Assembly: GCA_032358255.1 (NCBI GenBank)
Contig: JAULBX010031370.1
Location: 310,001 to 374,000, forward strand
Source of the DNA: Heterotrichella gracilis
Lineage: Eukaryota > Sar > Xanthophyceae > Tribonematales > Xanthonemataceae
DNA length: 64,000 nt
Direction: 5' to 3'
The notes under the pieces were generated by a model. It did no database searches and was not told the DNA's origin. It saw nothing but the letters and a program-made list of their open reading frames with translations. A program made the translations under genes and the position numbers. Shown here piece by piece: positions 63,557 to 64,000 of the stretch. Every line of letters begins with the position of its first letter. Position 1 is the first letter of the stretch.

Positions 63557-64000
63557 GGGTAACGGTTCCAGTCAGGTCCTGACGGGGTCTAATGAGTCAT
63601 TTGGATCCCGTTTCTTCACGTTGCTTTTCTTGGCGCAACTCCACGAAGGGAACGTGCAGTCCTCAGGACTATGTGACCACTACTTGACCCTTTGGCGCAA
63701 TGCAATAGTTAATTGAATTGTTTTTTATGCTCCACTCGTTAATATGAATTCATAGCATTGAAATCCAAGTCAGAAGAGTATTAGCACAGTTTTTTTGTTT
63801 CACCTGTGTCATGGCACGAGGGACATACAAGTGCAATCAGGCTGCGCGCTAATTCTGCCAAGTTTGCTGCTTCCTTACCCCTTCCAGGGACTCAGTCAGG
63901 AGGCTCCATGCAAAGAAAGAAAGAAAGAAACAGAACGCCCCCACACACGGCGACAAACCACAACCACCAATGCAATGAATAGAGACGTGTGCACTAGGAC
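63557..64000. other. Downstream region, no gene recognised
   Basis: No coding block. It contains a short (GAAA)n microsatellite at about 63914-63930. Confidence 0.5.

Noticed and set aside
1-64000. Bacterial contamination or an operon-based defence island
   Set aside because: Introns with phase-consistent joins occur in nearly every gene, including the bacterial-like phosphatase; no operon structure is seen.

Overview
The window is nuclear DNA of a eukaryote in the green lineage, most likely a unicellular green alga. Nearly every gene is cut into short exons by GT-AG introns. The intron-borne telomere-like motif is the plant type (TTTAGGG/CCCTAAA). Several products are typical of plants and algae: a full-size PDR-type ABCG transporter, a UBXN4/PUX11-like protein, a plant-style GT14 glycosyltransferase and an OSCA/TMEM63 channel. 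I cannot name the species. I found no rRNA, tRNA, CRISPR array, transposase or viral gene.

Layout: 1-2693 (+) is the 3' part of an exopolyphosphatase-like (Ppx/GppA) gene. On the minus strand follow a GT14 (core-2/I-branching type) glycosyltransferase (4016 to about 6760), a fringe-like GT31 glycosyltransferase with an N-terminal membrane anchor (7599-13029), and a UBXN4-like protein carrying four UBX domains (15041-20828). A 446-bp divergent intergenic region separates the last from a very-long-chain enoyl-CoA reductase (21275-24003, +). All remaining genes are on the plus strand: a small mitochondrial-looking protein with an apparent frameshift (24843-25285), an OSCA/CSC1 channel (26772-34545), a PDR-type ABC transporter of 27 exons (35978-49931), a divergent, organelle-targeted paralogue of ATP synthase subunit alpha (51398-56493), a DTWD1-type tRNA-uridine aminocarboxypropyltransferase (57793-60026) and a GPATCH4-like nucleolar G-patch protein (60699-63327).

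The genes form no pathway or operon. Loose functional groups are endomembrane work (two glycosyltransferases, the ER enoyl-CoA reductase, the UBX/CDC48 adaptor), membrane transport (OSCA, ABCG) and RNA metabolism (DTWD1, GPATCH4).

The most unusual feature is the intron architecture. In at least eight genes, introns or 3' flanks carry decayed partial copies ('echoes') of the adjacent exon edge, often including its splice site and often in two or three tandem copies. Plant-type telomere heptamers sit in the same introns, mostly G-rich after donors and C-rich before acceptors. The second highlight is the UBX protein: its four UBX domains are each interrupted by a phase-2 intron at the same codon, a direct trace of module duplication. 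Exon borders were read by eye from splice signals and reading-frame continuity. Several CDS totals divide exactly by three (noted per gene); the GT14 and fringe-like models are the least certain.
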